In this document: piece by piece, positions 35,225 to 47,617 of the stretch | Position numbering within the stretch: the stretch's first letter is position 1 | Layout of the letters: every line of letters begins with the position of its first letter | Program-made: the position numbers and the translations under genes | Notes under the pieces: generated by a model | Seen by the model: only the letters and a program-made list of their open reading frames with translations | Database searches by the model: none | What the model was told of the DNA's origin: nothing | NCBI GenBank assembly: GCA_023374045.1 | Contig: CM041776.1 | Coordinates: forward strand, 349,493,636 to 349,557,635 | Reading direction: 5' to 3' | Length of the DNA: 64,000 bases | From: Limonium bicolor | Lineage: Eukaryota > Streptophyta > Magnoliopsida > Caryophyllales > Plumbaginaceae

Positions 35225-35420
35225 ATAAACCTTTTCCTTCAATTCTCCATGCAAGAAAGCATTTTGTATATCAGCTTGATATATAGGCCAGTTGAGACAA
35301 ACAACAATAGATAGAACCAAACGTATAGTGGAGGTCTTCACCACAAGGCTATATGTTTTTGTATAATCTTGGCATTGGATTGAGTATATCCATGTGCAAC
35401 TAGGTGAGCTTTTCTTCTTT
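35225..35420 (-). pseudogene. Copia 2 reverse transcriptase, upstream part
   Basis: Minus strand reads DYTKTYSLVVKTSTIRLVLS and then NWPIYQADIQNAFLHGELKE, the palm segment with the first catalytic Asp, up to KVY at the inserted LTR. Confidence 0.85.
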
Positions 35421-36600
35421 GCAAAGAACCATTTAAGTTACTTATGGTTTTAAGTATCCAATTGGTGCTTATGATATTCATAAAGACTTCAAAAGGAACA
35501 AGTTCTCATGTCCCTGTTTTTATTAACACATCATACTCTTTTTAATATCCTCCCTCCATTCTTTATATGTCTGAGATTGTTTGAAAGTTGGTTCCCCAGG
35601 AACAAATTCTAGTGAAGTCATGGTATTGTTCATTTGTGGCCAAAGAACAGTAACATCTTGGTAAGTTTTGGGCTAACGACTGTTGGTTTTAGATTGTGTT
35701 TTCATGTGGTGTGTGTTTTAGGGAACATGATAGGTGGGAAGGGGATGATCTGTGTGATTGGTAGTGTTTGTGTGAGAACCTAAATCAAGGTTTGAGGGAT
35801 CTGTTTGAGGGATCTATTTGAGTGAGGCTGGTGTGTGTGTGGAGTAATGGAGTAATGGGAGAGAGTGAGATAGGTGGAGTGATTTCAATATGAGAGGTTA
35901 TTGGGGATGGCTTCGTCGGTTGAAGGATGAGATAGAAGATAGAGAGCAGTGTATAGTAGAGAAAGGAAAGTGATCTTCATTGAACACCACATCCCTTGAT
36001 ATTATAGTTTTCTGAGAGGTAGGGTCAAAGCATATACCCAATGTGACAAGGGGAATACCCGAGAAACACACATTCTGTAGATCTAAAGGAGAGTTTGTGT
36101 GTGTTTCTAGGTCTCAGATTTGGCCAATACGCGGGCCTAAAAGTTTTAAGATTGGTATAATCTAGAGACACTCATGAAATAAGAGTTGATAAGGAGATTG
36201 ATTGTGGAGGATTATTTAGTGTGTTCTGTTTATTAGATAAGTAGATGTCAAGGCAGCATAATACCAGAAATGTAATGGCGAAGAGGCATGAGCAAGAAGT
36301 GTGAGAGACTTGTCCATAACCAAACGATGCCTGCACTCCACCATCCCATTTTGAGCATGAGAATAGGGGCGGGTGAAGCAATGTTGAATCTCTCTTTGAC
36401 TAAGAAAGGTCGTGAGAGCGAGAAACTCCCATCAATTATCTATTTACACAGATTTTACTGTAGTATAGAACTAATTTTCAATCATAACGACAAACTTTGG
36501 AAAAATGGTAGCAACATCTGACTTTAGATCAATGGGAAAACACCACATAAATCTGGTGGAATAATCTATAATAAGTAAATAGTACTAAAAACCATATATA
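35421..36600 (-). pseudogene. Copia 2 integrase core and linker to RT
   Basis: At 36300-36600, fragments such as TRFMWCFPIDLKSDV and IQHCFTRPYSHAQNGMVE mark the integrase core, the latter being the HxQNGxxE box with the catalytic Glu. At 35421-36130 the expected variable linker is decayed, with purine/pyrimidine-biased stretches and no clear frame. Confidence 0.75.
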
Positions 36601-37260
36601 GAAACCTGCAGCAGGACCCCATAGGTCCATATATAACAACTGAAAAGGTATAAGGACCTAACAGTAGTAGAGGATGAGGGAGAGCATGAGTTTTCCCTTT
36701 ACAACATGAAGAACAAAAAATAAAACTATCTGTGGTAGTAACGGGTAGGTTAAACTTGTTTATTATAAACTTTGTCTTGTCAGATAGAGGGATGTCCCAA
36801 TCTGGAATGCCATCTATCAGGAGAGGCACAAATACTAGTGTTGAGGACAGTATGGTTAGCCTGAAGATTATTGAAGTTGAGGTGAAATGTGTAAAGTCCA
36901 TCTTTAACCAAGCCTCGCATGGGAGTCTCCCCAGTTGAGCAATCCTTCACAAAGAAACAATCAGAATGAAGCTCATTAGAAGTATTATTGTCATTAGTGA
37001 ATTTTCTCACTGAAATGAGATTGTTGAGAAGACCAGGAACTCGATAGATACTGAACATAACATAGGTTACGGTAGGATTAGTAAGAGTGCCAAATCCATG
37101 ATGAGTTACAGAAAGAGAAGTACCATTGCTAAGGCTAATAGTCTTAGTACTAGTATAGTAATTAGTTAGCTCCCCAATCCAGCTTCTGAAAATCACTAGT
37201 GAAATGATGTGCAACTCCATTATCTGCTATCCATTATTTTGATTTTGAGAAGGATGACTT
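36600..37260 (-). pseudogene. Copia 2 protease and GAG-preintegrase domain
   Basis: At about 37195-37245 the protease site reads WIADNGVAHHFTSDF where DSGAxHH is usual, so the catalytic Asp is present but followed by Asn. Next come MFSIYRVPGLLNNLISVRKF and DRWHSRLGHPSI (zinc-binding His), then INKFNLPVTTTDSF and CSSCCKGKTHALP. This order is standard for copia. Confidence 0.88.
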
Positions 37261-37777
37261 GTAGAAACATTTACCTGAATAGTCTTAGGAGGTGGTTGTC
37301 GATAGGACTGATTGAACATGTGATATCAAATGCGAGTTGTCTGACCTCGTTTATCACAAATTTGACATTGTGGGTGGATATCAAGTTGACCAGCAAAGGT
37401 AATGGATGTGGGAGATGAGGAAAACTTTTTGAAAAGGTGTCATGAGTGTTGTAATGTGAGGTACTAGATCTTGTATTACCCACTTTACATAATCCAAATT
37501 TGGTTGTTCGTCGACTTGTGCAGGATGACACAAGTGACTTTGAAAGGCGTAATTAAGCTATTCTATCGATGTACTTATATAGGTCATTACCTCTTAAGAA
37601 AGACGTAATTAAGCTATTCCATCGCTGCAAGGATAGAGTACGAAGATGAAAAAGTATTGACAACCACTGATGTTGCCGTCGATGATGATGTAGCATAACT
37701 AAGACCGGAGGGTGAAGAGACTTCATCGACCGCCACCATCATTAAGGTAGAAAAAAATGGGTGTTAACCCTACATAA
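37261..37777 (-). pseudogene. Copia 2 gag remnant
   Basis: Between the primer site and the protease. The gag frame is badly decayed. Only a Pro/Leu-rich end, HPQCQICDKRGQT-like in a shifted frame near 37330-37375, is suggestive of a zinc knuckle. Much of the usual gag length is missing. Confidence 0.5.
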
Positions 37778-37789
37778 GCTTTGATACCA
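37778..37789 (-). other. Primer-binding site of copia 2
   Basis: Minus strand TGGTATCAAAGC, one mismatch from the initiator-Met site, directly inside the right LTR. Confidence 0.85.
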
Positions 37790-37947
37790 TTCTAGGGAAT
37801 GATATGTATCGATCAAAATATCTCAGTAGTTAATTGAGTATTGTAGAATTATATATATTACATGTATTGGGGTAGAGACATGTAAACTTGACTTTGTACT
37901 AATGTCAAGAAGGCCCATGTATACTAGAGCGGGCCCATGGTCAAGCA
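37790..37947 (-). repeat. 5' LTR of copia 2
   Basis: 158 bp partner of 27322-27478. On the minus strand it starts TGCTTGACCATGGGCCC and ends CCCTAGAA. Confidence 0.85.
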
Positions 37948-38438
37948 GGGTTACAAATTTTTCTTAGCCCGACCTGAACCCGGACCGCCCGTCCATTTGA
38001 TCACCTTTATTCAAAATATAGTATTTTTTTACATAAACAACTTCAAAAATCTATCTATATCTACAATAACAAAGTTTCTGAACGTTCTCTCCCTTCAACC
38101 ACTATCTTTTACTTTCGTCTTTTATTAGGATTTTTCAGTTTTTAAAACTATTGTTGCAAAGTCAATATAATTTATTTTTGGGGTTTCTTTAATTAAAAGA
38201 GGAGGAGAGGGGAGAACATCACTTACTTAAGTTTTTTTTTTATTTTCTTACCGGCGCAAAAGGGTGAAGTCACCGAATGCTAACAAAGTTTAACAACTAC
38301 TTGGTTTGCTTTCAAACAATACTACACAACAAACACAGATTAAATTTTAAAATAAGGAAGTAGCGAAAAGTGGAAGAATACCTATATGGCTAAAGTGCAT
38401 ACATAGGATGGGCCAATTCACAATATCTCTTGTGTGAC
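37948..38438. other. Spacer with GCCCG-rich fragment
   Basis: 37965-38005 carries GCCCGACCTGAACCCGGACC, similar to motifs left of the copia element. The rest is AT-rich without a gene. Confidence 0.35.
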
Positions 38439-38594
38439 CTCGGGTGGAGCCAGTTTTGGAATTTGGGAGGTCATATTAAAATATTAGAGGGCCACATTAT
38501 AAAATATATTGTATTATATGTATTTTCCTATTATTATATTTTTAATTTTTGGGTGGGGGCAAACCCACCCAACTCAACACATACCCCGCCCCTG
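38439..38594. mobile_element. Short hAT-type MITE
   Basis: 156 bp with ends CTCGGGTGGAGCCAG and CCCCGCCCCTG (CAGGGGCGG family), inside the perfect 8-bp TSD TGTGTGAC (38431-38438 and 38595-38602). Confidence 0.82.
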
Positions 38595-38602
38595 TGTGTG
38601 AC

Positions 38603-39560
38603 AAAGTCTAATACCAGTTACATCTTTACCAATTTCTTAAGTATATAATAAGTTTATTTTCCATAAGTTTTCATTACTTTCTTTTATAAATAAGTACACT
38701 GGTGTGAGATGGAACTGTTTTTTATAATTATTTTACTATTAAAAAAAGTATATATTAAAAAACTACAAGCATAACGTTCAAAAATTCTTTATGCCAAGAC
38801 AAATATTAGTTAAAAAAATGTTTGAATCCTTATTTATATTGAATATGTTTATAGATCACAATAATAATCCTATAATTATTATACTTTATTTCATCACTTA
38901 CATAAAATACAATCCATTTTTATAAATAACTAGTAGTATATTTCACTAGGTAAAACCGTTGTTACAAGAATGCTTTCGATTTTAATTGATTATATGTATA
39001 TGTATAATATCAATGCTTGATTTTGTATGAGGCTTACTATTTTTATTATAAATATATGCGGCATTTATTTACTTATAATAACCTAATTATTTATTTTGTA
39101 ATTTATAAATTTAAAAATATATTATTACTATTATATTATTTTTCTTGTTTTGTAAAGGATGATTCATACATGCAATCAGTTTTCCAATTCACGTAGTCGT
39201 AAATTGAGCTTCTTGACCCTACTTCAATATGATTAAAAAAATTACAATATAGATAAAAAAACTTATGATATATTACGAAACATTCCCTAAATCCATTGTA
39301 TATGGTGATAACTTGTTATAGAATACAAAACTTCGAAATCATATTCAATCATTAAGAGTAAGGAGGAAAGGAGGGATATGAGATATGAGTCTCAAGTGTT
39401 TTAAGAAATTTTTGGGGGTTAAGAGTAAAAGAGAGGAGACAATGAAGACGACATTGCAGGGACATTTCAGGAGCACCCGGAAGAAATTAACATTGACGAG
39501 GATGTACGAGTAGCTCATTCAGAGGTATTTGGTTAGCATTTATAATACAATTTAGTTAAG
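38603..39560. other. AT-rich stretch, nothing recognised
   Basis: Mostly over 70 percent A+T by eye. No ORF, repeat end or TSD was identified. Confidence 0.4.
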
Positions 39561-40030
39561 TTTGGGTAAAAATGGACATAATAAGGAAAAACAAAACAAA
39601 AAAAAACGCAAAAAAAAAAATGGACGAACCCTTGCCCCGGGAGCCGGTGCAACACACACAATGTGGTGCACGCGCAACGCGCAGTGCTACGGGACACGTG
39701 GACGACGCCAGCTTAGGATGATGAGTGTCAGACACACGGGGCGAAGGACGGGTGCCGCACGATGCGCTCCATGTGCGCTAGGTATCAATGTCGGGTGAAC
39801 CGGGTCAGTTTTTACCCATTTTCACATTTTTCTTTTGCCAATTTTGACCGGTTTTGACCATTTTAAGACCATTTGACTTAAATTTGACCTATATTTTTTT
39901 TACTTAATTTGACTATTTTCGAATGAATCATGCATCATTTGACTAGTTTTGACTTAACTGCACCATGCATTGTGTTAGGTTGACCATGTTCTTAACTCTA
40001 GTTGACCACATATTATTTTGTACAATTAAG
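39561..40030. repeat. GC-rich block followed by a TTTGACC array
   Basis: 39615-39800 is GC-rich (ACGCGCAACGCGCAGTGC and similar). 39825-40010 contains about nine TTGAC units (TTTTGACCGG, TTTGACTAG). A matching arrangement in opposite orientation occurs at 59980-60310. The ORF through the GC block has no recognisable feature. Confidence 0.5.
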
Positions 40031-40964
40031 GGTGAAAACGATGTTGAAAACCAGAAGAACATGTGAATATAGACAGAGGTAAAATGTTGAACACAAGTCA
40101 AATATTTGGTGATAAAGAAGAGGCAACTTACACGATGATTCAGATTGCTGAGAATAATAATGAAATACCTCAGAAAATTCTAAGCTTGGTAGGTAGTTCA
40201 TTTCCTAATTCTTGGTGTAATATTGGGTTAAGGTATTTCGTCTAGTGGGCTCCCTCTTGGAGTCTTCCCCGGAAGCAGGTGTGTGGTGGGGTCTTCTGGA
40301 CGTTTTTTGTGGGAAGTGGCTGAGTTGTTTCCATTAGGTTCCTGGTAGTCTAGGAGTCAGTAACTGTTTCCCTATATTCACACTAGGTTTAATTACTCAG
40401 TGGGGGTAAGTCGACTCTATCTTCTGTAACTGTTAGCTATATGAATACTTCCTTGATCTTCTAACTACTCTTAGTACTCCTAAGCATCATGAGTTACAAC
40501 TTCACAAAAAGCTTATATACAAGTTCCTCCCGAGTTACACTAATTCTCCTCGAATTGTCTACCTTCTACTTGAACTATTCTTGGCGTGCCATTCATCTGT
40601 TGTAGAGGCGAACCCGATCTAGAGTAATCAAAAGTACTTCAGATGTTCTACCAAGGTTAGTGCTCAATATATCTTTCAGGTTGTTTCTGTTTGGAAGTCG
40701 AGGCTTTTGTAGTGTTAAGTGGTGTTGATTTGTTGTTTATATCTCTGTACCCAGAATCTATTCATTAAACTCCTTCAATACTCTTAAGTATCACTTAGAT
40801 CAATACTCGATACTTCAAACACCTAAATTATTGATCGAGTATATATTTATTTTTATATATTATCATTACTCTATTTCTCACTAATATATCAATATTTTCG
40901 GTTATTATACTATCAACCTCTAATCCTCACAAAATACTTCTATTTCCGTTGTTTTCTTGTTAAA
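40031..40964. other. Spacer, nothing recognised
   Basis: No coding, TIR or LTR signature could be assigned. It may belong to an older retroelement into which solo LTR 3 inserted. Confidence 0.3.
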
Positions 40965-43900
40965 TGTAACACCCCAACTCCTAAAACCGTGATTATCGCA
41001 TAAACCTCCAAGTATATATATTAACCATGCAGCGGAAATTCTAATAAGTTGGTGTTACCGCCGTTAGTCACCCACGTGACTAACTAGGCATACTACAATC
41101 TCCAGTTTCAAGCTACGGTCTGATAGACCCGAATATACCGAACATAAGTGTGTAAAACCTTAACCAAAATACATATACCGAGTATCAAGTATCTCACACT
41201 TTAACATAGTTTACTACAACTTCTACTATCTACAACACGAGTGTACATGCACAACTCGTAACAAAAAGGAAAACCCCGAAGTACGTCTACCCGCTCCTAC
41301 TCTCAGGATAGGTCGTCTTCTGTCATTTACCTGAAAAATAATATGGATGCCCCGAGGGGCTCATCACCGTCGCTGGTATGATTAACGTGCGGCCCATAAG
41401 CTAACGGGGCTACACACGACTATTTTGTCGTATACATGCAGTTGATTTATCATACAAACAATAATAAGAAGTGCGATAACACACAACGCATTAATATGAA
41501 ATAATCATAGCTCAAACAGATTGAACGACATAATGGACGTTCATTAAGTAAGTGAGTTAGCTTTTCAACTCATCAAGTTTGAGAATCATTTAGTTCTCGC
41601 CTCCAACCTTATCTCAAATATGTCAACCATTCTTTAATTAGATCCAGTTGTACTTAGTCCATTGTTTATTTTTGTCGGGTCAAAAGTAACCCTAGCCAGC
41701 GGCCGAGAACTGCACTGGTTGAATAAACAATAATTCTTAAATTAATTGGGATTTAGGTGATCCGACCGCACCATCTTAATCTGGCCTCCCACCTCGAACT
41801 GTAATTCAAGGTGGCCGAGTCTGTTTGTCGACTCTAGGCGACAAGTCATAGACGAGTCTCAAACGGAAGTCGGATCTGATACAGATACCGACCTCCTACT
41901 TCATACATGCATGGCCGGAGTCGGTCCCGGATTCCTCACCCCCAAGTTCCAGTTAGTAGAAGTCTCAAAGACAAAGTTTGTTAGTTAAACCTCTTCCAGG
42001 TACCAACTAATAATAGGGAGTGTTTCATGTTCTTTCACATTCGTTTAACAACCAAAGTTAGTAAATAAGCTCAAAGGTAAGTCGTGTTAGTGTAGTACGA
42101 ACACACAACGAAATATGGTAACCCAGTTTCATGCTTTATCTTGTTTAGTCGTAACATATAAACACACAGCACACAAACCGAGGGACACCTCGTTAGCAAA
42201 CAAGCTACAAGAAAACCATACCGTTCACCGTTGTCGTCGGTTGTCTACTCTCCTCCGGAGTCCAATTATTCAAACCCTATAACATTCATTGAAACGGGTG
42301 GTTAATTCCTTTTAGTTAACCTAGTTTATTTCATCACTAATGGTTCCCGATTAATAACTACTAAGTCATTGTAGTTCAAACTTAATCACATAAGTTATTT
42401 AATTCTCATTATATCTTATACTTGTTCACGCCTCTAACGCCCATTACATGTCACCAAACAAGTCCTAACAATCATCTAATACCCATACCAATCAAACCCT
42501 TTCATTTTACTTCATTTCCTAACTCACGGTTCAATTTTGGTGTTGATCCGAGACGTGGTCCGGACCTCTACTCCCGGACCAACTCATTTCAGAAATCCTC
42601 GGCCAGTTTTTCACTATGGTCCGGGACTACATACAGGGACAAGGTCCCGGACCAATGTAGCAGACTAATTCTCGGCAAGTTTTAAGGGGTGGTCCGGTTC
42701 TTCTTACAAGACTTAAGTCCCGGACCAACCTCAACATGATTTTTCGGCAGTTTTTCTTGTGTGGTCCGGGACTTTATCCAAGGACTAAGTCCCGGACCAT
42801 GCATTAGTCTGTAACATTTTACAGTTTTAATCTCTATTCTAAACTTGTTTCTTTGCCCATTTTTTTCTAATCTTTCCACATGTATCCTAACATGTTCTAA
42901 CACCATTATAACACTTTAAACCTTCCTAATCCATTGACCAAACTCATCACTTAATATTTGGTCATATACACAAATTCTCCCTCTTATTTCCTAACACTTG
43001 CAACTTAGTTTATTAGGTTTCTCAAATGTCCATTAGCTCACAATCTTTACTAACCCAATTGTTTCACTTACAATCATTTATACTCCATCATTCTTACACA
43101 CCTTGGTCATACTAGCCCTTTTTAACTTATTTCCCTTCCTTTACACATTATACTCCTCATTTTCAAAGCTTGCACATATTAATGCATTTCCTAGTCATCC
43201 TCACGACACCTTGCATCTTACTCTCAATCATTTCACCATACTAAATCTTTCTAGGACATTTTCACCTCCATTACTCAATCCACTCATCATTCTCAAGGTT
43301 ACACGCACTAGTTCATCTCTAGGCAATATAAGACACTCCTACATCATTTTTCCTACAAATTTTTGCACAATTCAATACACACCTTATACCATGATTTTGG
43401 TGTGTTTAATTCACCCATCCAATCTCTAATTCCTCCTAATCAACTCTAGGTCATCCTAACTCATAAGAATACCTTAGTTAACTCATTTCTACTCAATTAA
43501 CCCTTAATGATTCCTAGTATTTCCTAGGTCATAGTAACTCACTTAACACTTAAAACATTTGGTTTCTACACCAATTTTGCCATAGCTTCTCTACTATATT
43601 GGTATGCCCAAATGCATAGTTTTTCTTACCTAATTCAAGACATCCACAATCAACACAATATGGTGCAATAATCTTAAATTTCATAGCACTAAGGCTCTTA
43701 AATGACATGGCTTTTAGGCCCTTAAATGACATAATTTAAACATGTTAATCAACATAGCCACCTGCACACAACAATAGTCCCATGGCAATTTATAAAAGCT
43801 CTTATAATTCACTTTATGATTGTTCTTCTAACTCATATGTCATTAGCTCCTTAGTTTTTTATATCAACATAAACACACTTTCTTAAGGCATTAAACTACA

Positions 43901-45216
43901 TTAAGGTAGATCATTTACCTTAAGATTTCAAGCCTTTTCTCTCTTCTTTTCTTGGTTCTCTTGATTGAAATTCGTCCAAGGGAGTTTGATCACTTGCTAA
44001 ACTTCTAAAAAATATTCAAATGGAGGTAATGAGTACTAAGTAACACACTTAGACTCATGGAAAAAACTCTAGATTACAAAGAGAGTGCTTAGTGCACTAA
44101 AATGAGTGATTACCTTAGGAACCTTAGAATGGTGTTTGGTAAGGAATCAAAGCAAGGCTTCCACTAAGCTCTTGAAGATTTAATTAATGTTAATACAAAG
44201 AAAGGAACAAGGTAATTGAGAAGGCAATTTTCGGCCATGTATAGAAATGGAAGGAAAAATGAGTTTTTAGAGTTTCTTTTTACCTTGAACCAAAGAGTGT
44301 GTAGTCTAGCTCTAGAACATGTAATTTCATCTTCAAATGGAGATCCTTAAACGGAGTCCAACTTCAGCTTTGGAGGTTTTGAAAAGAGCAAATGGAAGGT
44401 CTTGACTCAACTAGCAAGATTATGTAATTTATTTGTAATTTGGAGCTTTGTAGTGTCTTGAGCAAGCAAGGGAAGATCAAGAAGAATGGATCTCCAGCTT
44501 TTTACGTAAGGGAGAAGAAGAGAATGAAGGTGGCCGACCGGGGAAGAAAGAAATGAGAGGAGAGGAGAGAGGAGGGAGGTAAACAAAGAGGATATTTGTG
44601 ACTTAGGTGAAAAGTAGTGAATAGTTCCCTTTTCCTCTTCCCTCTTATTTTGTAGAAAAGTTAGCTAATATTTGTGGTGAGACACCACATAGAAAACCGG
44701 CCCCCCTCTTAGATATTTAGGGACTCATTTGACCATTGACTAATCAAGGAAGACTTATGACTTAATTTAGCACTATTTAGGTACTATTCACAATTAGTGT
44801 CCAATTTGTGTTTTTTTTGTAAATTATTTGAATTAGGCTTCATAATGTGATACTAAGTAGTACACATGTTGATTAAGGTATACAATAGGTCATTTAGCCA
44901 CTCAAAACTCATTTCTAAGACAATTTTTCAAAAATGTGCTTTAAGGAGTTTTAAAGCACAATTTGTATTTTAACTTGTTTTTGAGCTTGGTTTTCTTTGG
45001 TAATTGTTTTAACATGTTCTTTAGCATGGGGATGCTCTTTGGGTCCTAATAAAGGTTACACAAAGTCTTGAGCAAGTATTTGCATAAATTAACTTTATAG
45101 TGAATTTTTGTGTTTTCTATGGTTTAACTTGTTTACCGATGTTTCTAAGGCATGTTTTAGCCTTATTATATCATAATTTAATATTTAATTACCATAGATA
45201 GGTTTGAGTTATTTCA
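40965..45216. repeat. Giant solo LTR 3 (TGTAACACC...TTATTTCA), 4.25 kb
   Basis: Starts TGTAACACCCCAACTCC and ends TGAGTTATTTCA with the perfect TSD TTAAA (40960-40964 and 45217-45221). It shares CAGCGGAAATTCT near the start and GTGCTTTAAGGAGTTTTAAA near the end with solo LTR 1. No coding domain. It contains a hairpin array at 42557-42798. Confidence 0.85.
42557..42798. repeat. Array of four GGTCCGG hairpins
   Basis: GGTCCGG arms start at 42557, 42618, 42691 and 42763, and each is followed by a CCGGACC partner (42574, 42647, 42720, 42792). Spacing is 61-73 bp and a CTCGGC(A/C)AGTTTT-like phrase separates the units. Each unit can fold into a GC-stemmed hairpin. Confidence 0.85.
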
Positions 45217-45221
45217 TTAAA

Positions 45222-45583
45222 TATAATCAAGGTTCTTTTTTTTATTAAGAACAAAAGTCTTCTTTTGTCAGTTTCACATTCCTTTTAAGATCTTGAAGTT
45301 GTTCAACAGAGTTAGCCTTCTGTAGTGTCTGTTGGAATGGTAGTTTCCTTCCAGTTGTTTGGCCTTAGTCTTTCATACGAAAATCTGGAGACTGAGAATT
45401 TGTGGTATAAGTGGTTGATTGAGTTGTAATAATTGTGGTTAGGTTTTTGGGTGCTTTGAAAGTGGTTGATGAAAAGCAAGGCTCAGGTAAGTTGTTCTGT
45501 TCACATATTGGTTTACCTTGATTGTGTACTAGAATTTAACCAAATATGGTTGGATGATTTGGGTGATTCTAAGGTACATGAAA
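45222..45583. other. Retroelement-like spacer left of the CACTA element
   Basis: Continuous in character with 46590-47514 across the CACTA insertion. No coding domain. Confidence 0.4.
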
Positions 45584-45586
45584 TGA

Positions 45587-46586
45587 CACTAGTATAAAAA
45601 GTGCCTATTTCGGCGGTTGTAAAAGGTCTATTTTCGCGGTTCTATAACCGTCAAAATGGAGACCGCCGAAATAGGGTTGAGACTCTATCTCAGCGGTTGT
45701 ACAACCGCTGAAATAACAACCGCCACCATAGGTGGTTTTTAAAAAAAATTAGCTGCATCGTCTTCATACTTGGGAGCGAGATGCAGCAATTCCAGTGATG
45801 CATCTCTGTAGAGGCGTAAACACAAGAGAATGAATAGCGACGCAGAGTATGTATGCTCCTTGTTCGCCTTGCAAAATTACCGTGAGTGAAGAGATTGTAG
45901 AGACACATAGCATGTTCCTTGTTTGCCAGTTAGGACAACAAAATTACCGTGAAAAGAGAATGAAATAGGCACAGACACAAGAGAATGAAGAGAGCGAAAA
46001 CACAAAGAAGAGAATAAAAAGACGTAAAGCATGTATGTTCCTTGTTCTCCATAGAGAAAAAGATAAGTTCCAGTATATTACCTCCGTCTTCAATTTGGTG
46101 AGCAAGATCCAGCGGTTCCAGTGGTTTATCACTGCATAGGCGCAAACACAAGAAGAGAATGAAGAGATGCGCCAACACAAAGAAGAGAATGAAAAGCCGC
46201 AGAGCATGTATATTCACCAGTTAGAGTTGCAAAATTACCATAAGAGATGGGAGGATGAAGAGCTATTGTGATATATAAAATGAAATAAAGTCTATTTCGG
46301 CGGTTGTTAGTAACAACCGCCAAAATAGATTGAAATTTTCCCGTGGTCCAAATTTAAAAAAAAAACCAGAACAACAGGCTCCCAAAAATTATATGTCTAC
46401 AAAAAGGCACCTATTTCGGCAGTTCCTAGGGGGCCTCAAAAATTCTATGTCTGAAATAGGGGCCTCGGCAAGGAACAGCCAAAATAAGTGCCTTTTTCAA
46501 ACATATAATTTTTGGGAGCCTATTATAACGGTTGTTTTTACAACTGCCAAAATAGGGGCGCCATAATAGGTATTTTCGTACTAGTG
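45587..46586. mobile_element. Complete non-autonomous CACTA element
   Basis: Begins CACTAGTATAAAAAG and ends CGTACTAGTG, with a 3-bp TSD, TGA (45584-45586 and 46587-46589). Subterminal zones carry CCTATTTCGGCGGTTG-type repeats in both orientations. The middle has related GCGAGATGCAGCAATTCC segments shared with the element at 63153. It is 1000 bp with no transposase. Confidence 0.92.
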
Positions 46587-46589
46587 TGA

Positions 46590-47514
46590 TTGATAATAAT
46601 AGGATTGGTATGAACATGATTACGAGGTCTATGCAATGGATCTCATGCGTATTGGTGTACGAAGATTTATGGTTTGGAAATGATTGTTTATTGGATTGGT
46701 TGTATATAACAGGAAGCTTTCTTGAAAAACTTTGACAAATTGATACTGATTATGCGCCTCTACCAATGAATTGTGGTTAATCCACTATGATCTACTTATA
46801 CTGGTCAAAAGTACCTTTAGGGGGTGTGCACACTAAAGGGCATAAGATGAGGTGGAATTGGATGATCCATGACCCCACTTGTTTGGGTGTTCACTGGCTT
46901 TTACCCTTCAGGGTGGTGTTACTGGATGAGTCGTGGCCTCACTAGTTTGGGTGTCACTGGTTTCAGCCCTTCAGGGTGGTGATTGTTGAGCTTCTTCCCT
47001 TATCAATGTTTGGATGTTTGGTTGTTGGTTTTTGGTGGAAATCTGGAATATGTGGTGTATACGGATGTTATTATATGGAGTGTTATATCCTATCAAATGT
47101 TTTCAACTAAAATGAATCGGATGAGGTCTAGCGATGACATACTAAGTTTTACTGATTGGCACAGTCCCTTTTTGTGTTTGTTTGTGATTTGTTACTGTAG
47201 GCTGATGATTGAGATTTGTGGAAGCTTGGGGAGTTTGGGAACGACACCACATAGATAGTTATTCTGGTAGCTAGTCTTTTGTTCAGTTGTCAAAGGGTTG
47301 TACCACTAGTTTTCTACTAAGATTTTAAGATCTCTTTCGGACGTTTTGTCCCGGAAAGCTAGGTTCTTTCAGTTTTAAGACTTGGAATTGTACTGAACTT
47401 GGTTACTGGATTCCATCATTTCCTTGTTTAATAAAGAGAAATTTGGGTTGTAGAGATTAACTTTAACACTCACTTGAGTGGGTGTGGCATTTTGATAGGA
47501 AATCAAGGTGTTAC
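46590..47514 (-). repeat. Relic of a minus-strand TGTAACACC-type LTR
   Basis: On the minus strand from about 47514 it reads CGTAACACCTTGATTTCC and ATGCCACACCCACTCAAGTG, resembling the start of plant TGTAACACC LTRs. 46883-46982 contains two copies of a 50-60 bp phrase ending TTCAGGGTGGTG. The far end was not found. Confidence 0.5.
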
Positions 47515-47617
47515 GAATAACATATATTTAATTAGACGGGCCGTTAGGGATGACGGTGAACTTGTGATGACCGATAAGTGGGGAAATATGTAATAAAGGG
47601 CTTATATTCACCTTCAT

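Larger units (their letters stand above)
27322..37947 (-). mobile_element. Ty1/copia element 2 with two nested solo LTRs
   Basis: About 158-bp LTRs at both ends, a Met-tRNA primer site inside the right LTR and a polypurine tract inside the left one define a minus-strand element. Removing two inserts (27841-32516 with one TSD, and 33343-35224 with one TSD) gives about 4 kb of copia pol and gag in order. The outer TSD is not convincing (AGGTC / GGGTT). Confidence 0.9.

Noticed and set aside
39562..39798. ORF starting with a Lys-rich stretch in a GC-rich block
   Set aside because: No conserved motif, and the poly-A run explains the Lys tract. Treated as part of an unassigned repeat.
43103..43429. 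Hydrophobic ORF inside a giant LTR
   Set aside because: AT-rich chance ORF in a solo LTR, with no motif or splice context.
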